Below the pieces are notes generated by a model. It did no database searches, was not told where the DNA came from, and saw only the letters and a list, made by a program, of their open reading frames with translations. The position numbers were made by a program, and so were the translations under genes. A stretch of DNA of 64,000 bases from Amblyomma americanum (Eukaryota; Arthropoda; Arachnida; Ixodida; Ixodidae): positions 87,724,639 through 87,788,638 of the forward strand of contig NC_135498.1 in the NCBI RefSeq assembly GCF_052857255.1. The letters run 5' to 3'. Positions 60,198 to 64,000 of this stretch are shown one piece after another (position 1 is the stretch's first letter; each line of letters starts with the position of its first letter).

Positions 60198-60723
60198 CAC
60201 GACAATAGGTGGCCCCAGTTAGGCCGTCGACAATGGGACTTCCTTCCACGTAATATTTCCAGTAACCTCCCTGCAGTAACTGAATGAAAACTGATTCTGA
60301 TTCTGAACGGCATGCAGATTTCACAACGCAGGGCACTGCAGCAACATTGCACTGTTATATGACAGCACTCCGATATTGGGGTGAGGATTTTAATCATGAA
60401 ATGCTAGTGTACACATCAAGTTTGATTTTAAAATTGAAGCTGGAAAAACCACTAACAGGGTTAGACAGGACAACAGAATAGAAAGTCCTTTGATTGTGCT
60501 AACTGCCCTGCAAGTGGATTTCTTGACATGGGTATTCCCATGAAATCGCCAGCCTCGCTTGAACGCCATATTGTGGGGCAGAGGGCCGCAATGTTTTTCG
60601 CTGTTACCAAGCAACCAACAGAGGACAGGTGTGGCCTCCCGATCTCTCCTCTTGAGGGCGCTTTAGGAAATCTTCAACGAGCTCGTCTATTTTGGTATTT
60701 TTCTCCTTTATCCAATGATTGTT
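60198..60723. other. No recognisable gene
   Basis: No motif or element could be named here. Confidence 0.5.
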
Positions 60724-61275
60724 GTAGTCGGAAACAACTTAAGAATGAAGCGGTAAATGCCCTTCGAAGGAGAGCCAGTGGCGTCGACCGATTGTAGTGA
60801 CGTCACGCTTAATTCCTTTGCACCTGCTAGCCACCTGCGATGTCATATTGCCGCGAAGCTTGCTTTTTGTCTGATCTTCTTATCGCGGCAGGAACGCCGC
60901 ATTATCACTTTTCTGGGACGCGAGACGCGACCAGAGTTATCTCGATTTTCCTAGCCTCGCGCAAGTGTGCCTACTATGTTCTGGAACTTTCCTTGCCGCC
61001 TTTAAAATCGAGCACGGCTAAGAACGGCGGGAATTCTGTTAGTCGAGGACCGCCGAGCACGTTCGCTGCTGTCGCCGCCGCTGAGTGTTCAGAGCTGTTC
61101 TTAGAGGGCGTAAGCCAGCCTATTAAAGTATTCTCTTACGAGCTGCTCTGTGCCTTCCTTGTGCCTCTGTGCCTTCATGTGGTAAGGGGATAAAAATTGC
61201 GACGTCATGATAATCGATCCTCGCCACGGGCTGGAGGGCATTTGCTGTTTCATTTTTTAGTTATATCCAACTATA
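60724..61275. mobile_element. MITE (CCTGCTAG family) with internal LTR-like insert
   Basis: The left arm (GTAGTCGGAAACAACTTAAG, AATGCCCTTCGAAGG, GGCGTCGACCGATT) and the right arm (GAGGGCATTTGCTGTTTCAT, TATATCCAACTATAGTG) are inverted ends of the same family as 50283-50400. The centre is LTR-like sequence unrelated to the MITE. Confidence 0.65.
60843..61200 (+). repeat. Solo LTR-like segment, Gypsy related
   Basis: TTAAAATCGAGCACGGCTAA, GAACGGCGGGAATTCTGT and GAGGACCGCCGAGCACG match the 3' LTR-like region at 28310-28640. GACGCGACCAGAGTTATCTCG is also shared in form. Edges are approximate. Short near-repeats TGCGATGTCAT and TGCGACGTCAT lie at the two sides. Confidence 0.55.
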
Positions 61276-62004
61276 GTGTTGTGGACTAAAGTACAATGTC
61301 AAATGTTTGCGGAAACAGGCGCGGCGCTCTCTCTGTACCAAACAGGGCCGGCATCAGGACTCCTTGTACTCTGAGTTTCACTATATAACCCATCCAACGG
61401 TGCCAGCACCACAAGAGGATCAGTGCTGAAACGGGGTTAGTACCCTCCATTCGGCTTCTTACCGCATGAAATGGCAGTAGCAATGACGTCGCGACCGAAC
61501 TTTGAAACTTCACGATGCCAAACGCTAATGAGAAATGCTGAGGGCGATGAAACGATTTCGACTAACTGGGCTCAGGGATCCTGCGTAAAATAAAACAGGA
61601 AAAGATTGAGAGATGGCCGTATCTCTAATCAATGAACGCTTCCGATGAGTATCAGCTCCTCGCGACGCGAGTTGGTGGAGCTGGTCGTCCAGAGGAAAAG
61701 TTCACATTACGAGCCCCATGAATTGCATTCAGTTGCAAAAAAAAAAATTAGCACCTACAGGATGGGTAAGATGAAAATTAAAAGGTTAGCTCGTAGCTCT
61801 TTAGTTCCAGTTCTTTAGTTTCCAAGGTTAGAGCTCGTCCTTGAGAAAGAAACACCACTGACCGGCAAAGATATGGCGACAGTGACAATATTTACGGTTG
61901 CTGCCCGCAACCCTGATATACAACAATCATTTATATGCAGTGCTTGCAAGTCCCTTTCATTTTCGAATAAATGAAGCCACTATAGAGATTGCGGTGCTGA
62001 AGAT
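61276..62004. other. No recognisable gene
   Basis: No motif-bearing frame was seen. Confidence 0.5.
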
Positions 62005-62290
62005 TTGATAACAGCCAATGTTAGAGGTTCAATGGAAGAGGGTACATTGGTGAAGAAGAAAACTCCCATACTTGTTCCGGAAAAACGCGTTATACAAGTT
62101 TTACTTATTAACTACGTGTCAACGGCTATAGCCCTTACCTTAAACGAAATGCGGAGATGCGTTGGTAGAAAGCATACTGGAATCCCACACAACCTAGCAA
62201 AGTATATTTCGTTGCACGGAATTAAAGTGGGATATGTTGGAGTACAACAGTCTGCTTTAGATGAGAAAGGTCAATACCTTAGAAACTCAC
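62005..62290 (+). CDS. Uncharacterised open frame before a SINE
   Basis: A plus-strand frame opens near 62005 (ANVRGSMEEGTLVKKKT, LVPEKRVIQVLLINYVSTAI, LNEMRRCVGRKHTGIPHNLA) and runs into a truncated Ruka SINE at 62294. The composition is protein-like, but the first codon shown is an alternative start, no splice site is clear, and I recognise no family. It may be chance. Confidence 0.18.
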
Positions 62291-62293
62291 ATT

Positions 62294-62430
62294 TCTGGAG
62301 GCCCATGTACTGTGCAGCGTCAGTGCACGTTAAGAACCCCAGGTGGTCGAAATTTCCGGAGTCCTTAACTACGGCGTCCCTCATAGCCTTAGTTGCTTTG
62401 GGACGTTAAACCCTCATAAAACCATTAAAA
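62294..62430 (+). repeat. Ruka-like SINE, 5'-truncated
   Basis: It begins at TTCTGGAGGCCCATGTACTG and ends GGGACGTTAAACCCTCATAA. Confidence 0.9.
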
Positions 62431-62439
62431 CACAGTGGG

Positions 62440-62520
62440 CATTTAAACACCGCTGGACGTCCGCAGTACGTCTCGAATGTCCCCCGGGCATTAAAGTGAG
62501 TCTAAGTGCCAATTGGGGAA
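62440..62520 (+). repeat. Dispersed repeat related to 48820-48940
   Basis: GCTGGACGTCCGCAGTACGT and CTCGAATGTCCCCCGGGCAT match the other copy with moderate divergence. Confidence 0.5.
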
Positions 62521-63391
62521 ACTCACATGCACAGGCTACTAGGCTTCCTGTACACCCTTCCAAAATCACAGCGGTTTATGTCTTCAGCAGACCTCACTTA
62601 GGTTGTGTACTGCATAGAACACGTTACGTAAGACTCGTTAAACTGTTTACTATACGCGTCATAGACACGTAAACAGGAAACTATCAGTGAAAGGATAAAA
62701 ATTTGGTTGCCACTAATATGAACACTATGGTCGGATAAAACATCGTTTTCTTGATTAGCATTATTTAAATGATAAAAAACGAAGAGGAGCCGACCAAAAA
62801 GATAAGTGTTGAAGCGGAAAAGTATACGTTTCGGCTTCTAAGCCGGAAACGCCGAATGCTTATCTTATTTATCTGCGCCTTATTCTTTTGTTACGAAAGC
62901 AAAATGATCATTGTATAAGTACAAAAATGTATGGTCAAGAAAAGCTGAGCATGGGCCTAGATGTTTGTCTTTCTTTTTTCAAGCTTGATTTCCTTATTGC
63001 GCTACACTGCTTACGAAGCCACAAGGGGCGAAAAAAATTGAAGGGGACACTTAAGTTCCGCCTTAAGTGTAGGACGCGATAGCTCTAATGGGTTGATGCC
63101 TACATATGCGGAATTTGTCATTCGCGACATTACGTTCATAGAACCCTGGCAGTCCACATAACACCCCTTGCGCAGGTGTGGAGCGGTTAAACGACGCGCC
63201 ACTGCCCTGCGATGGTAGATGCTGCTAATGATGGAGCTTGTGCGACCCAGGTTGGCCTTCCCTAGCCACCAGTCCTTCATTTAACTGCCACCTGCCACGG
63301 TGGTCAATTTGATCACAATCCTGTATGCAGCTTGTGATGACGCCGCAGTCACGTGACCTAAGTGGCCGGCCCACCTAGGTTCCTTTTAATT
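62521..63391. other. No recognisable gene; weak hairpin
   Basis: An imperfect hairpin near 62799-62866 (AAGATAAGTGTT against AATGCTTATCTT, with GGCTT/AAGCC at the top) is the only structure noted. Confidence 0.45.
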
Positions 63392-63700
63392 AATTAATTG
63401 GTTTTGGGGGGAAAGGAAATCACGCAGTATCTGTCTCATATATCGTTGGACACCTGAACCGCGCCGTAAGGGAAGGGATAAAGGAGGGAGTGAAAGAAGA
63501 AAGGAAGAAGAGGTGCCGTAACGGAGGGCTCCGGAATAATTTCGACCACCTGGGGATCTTTAACGTGCACTGACATCGCACAGCACACGGGCGCCTTAGC
63601 GTTTTTCCTCCATAAAAACGCAGCCGCCGCGGTCGGGTTCAAACCCGGGAGCTCCGGATCAGTAGCCGAGCGCCCTAACCACTGAGGCACCGCGACGGGG
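63392..63700 (-). repeat. Long-tail SINE (type 2), full length
   Basis: The minus-strand copy has head CGCGGTGCCTCAGTGGTTAG at the right and the type 2 tail (GCGCAGTATCTGTCTC complement, CCCCCCAAAACCAATTAATT) at the left. Confidence 0.92.
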
Positions 63701-64000
63701 CCCACCTAGGTTCCTTATCCGAGGATTTTTCGCTCACAACGCCGACGACGCCATCTGCCTGAGTTTTGAAGCGAAAAGCTTCACTACGCTTGTCAACACC
63801 GCGCTTCACGCGAGCCGGCGTATGTCGGAGCACGAGTGACGTCACGCATGGCGCAGGTGGCCGCCGCCGACTCCGCCGCCTGACCTTTCGTTTCTCTCTC
63901 TCTCTCGCTCCCTAGTCACTACTGCGCATGCGCCACTAGTAACACCGCTGAACAGCGCCCCGCCTTTCCTCGAAAATCCAACTCAGTTTTCTCTTTCTTC
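63701..64000. other. No recognisable gene
   Basis: GC-rich sequence with a TC-rich run at 63890-63911. Nothing could be assigned. Confidence 0.5.

Overview
The window looks like a repeat-dense arthropod genome, most likely a hard tick (Ixodida). The reasons are many copies of a tRNA-headed SINE that I recognise as the tick Ruka type, Penelope-like elements with a GIY-YIG domain, RTE, CR1/Jockey-like and I-clade non-LTR elements, Gypsy elements, long TA microsatellites, and one split gene for a fibrinogen-related lectin of the ixoderin/techylectin kind. There are no bacterial operons, no CRISPR array and no rRNA. Element and family names come from recognition, not from a database search.

Layout. 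0-5.3 kb: an orphan exon-like frame (286-503), a second uncharacterised frame (1628-1907, minus), a dead RTE relic and a tandem duplication. 5.3-17 kb: a nested transposon stack. A minus-strand Penelope-like element is split by a 4.8 kb PIF/Harbinger transposon and by a 5 kb CR1/Jockey-like LINE. The LINE itself carries a Ruka SINE and a second Penelope-like fragment. The split element lies head-to-head with a plus-strand copy, making a large inverted repeat. 17-21.6 kb: mostly featureless, with MITE copies. 21.6-28.6 kb: a plus-strand Gypsy relic interrupted by a 5'-truncated I-clade LINE (22210-25570, minus) that is intact except for one in-frame stop and is bounded by a 12 bp target duplication. 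28.7-33 kb: SINE, LINE relics, two perfect or near-perfect palindromes and a 41 bp-arm hairpin.

34.4-55.9 kb, minus strand: the only host gene I can assemble. Five coding exons (45603-45402, 44167-44025, 40697-40592, 35114-34947, 34744-34467) join in phase to 298 codons: signal or anchor segment, short helical stalk, complete fibrinogen-like domain. A TATA box and a noncoding first exon ending in a strong donor at 55748 are a plausible promoter about 10 kb upstream. Its introns hold a Gypsy relic between TA microsatellites, a tRNA-Thr-like SINE, an RTE copy, a CR1/Jockey LINE, foldback and TIR MITEs and several SINEs.

56-64 kb: GC-rich upstream sequence, a second kind of SINE, a Penelope-like relic held between TA and TACA microsatellites, a MITE split by an LTR-like segment, and more SINE copies.

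Almost every large open frame is a transposon protein with visible damage. The genes do not form a pathway. The window is best read as one immune-lectin-type gene embedded in layers of mobile DNA.
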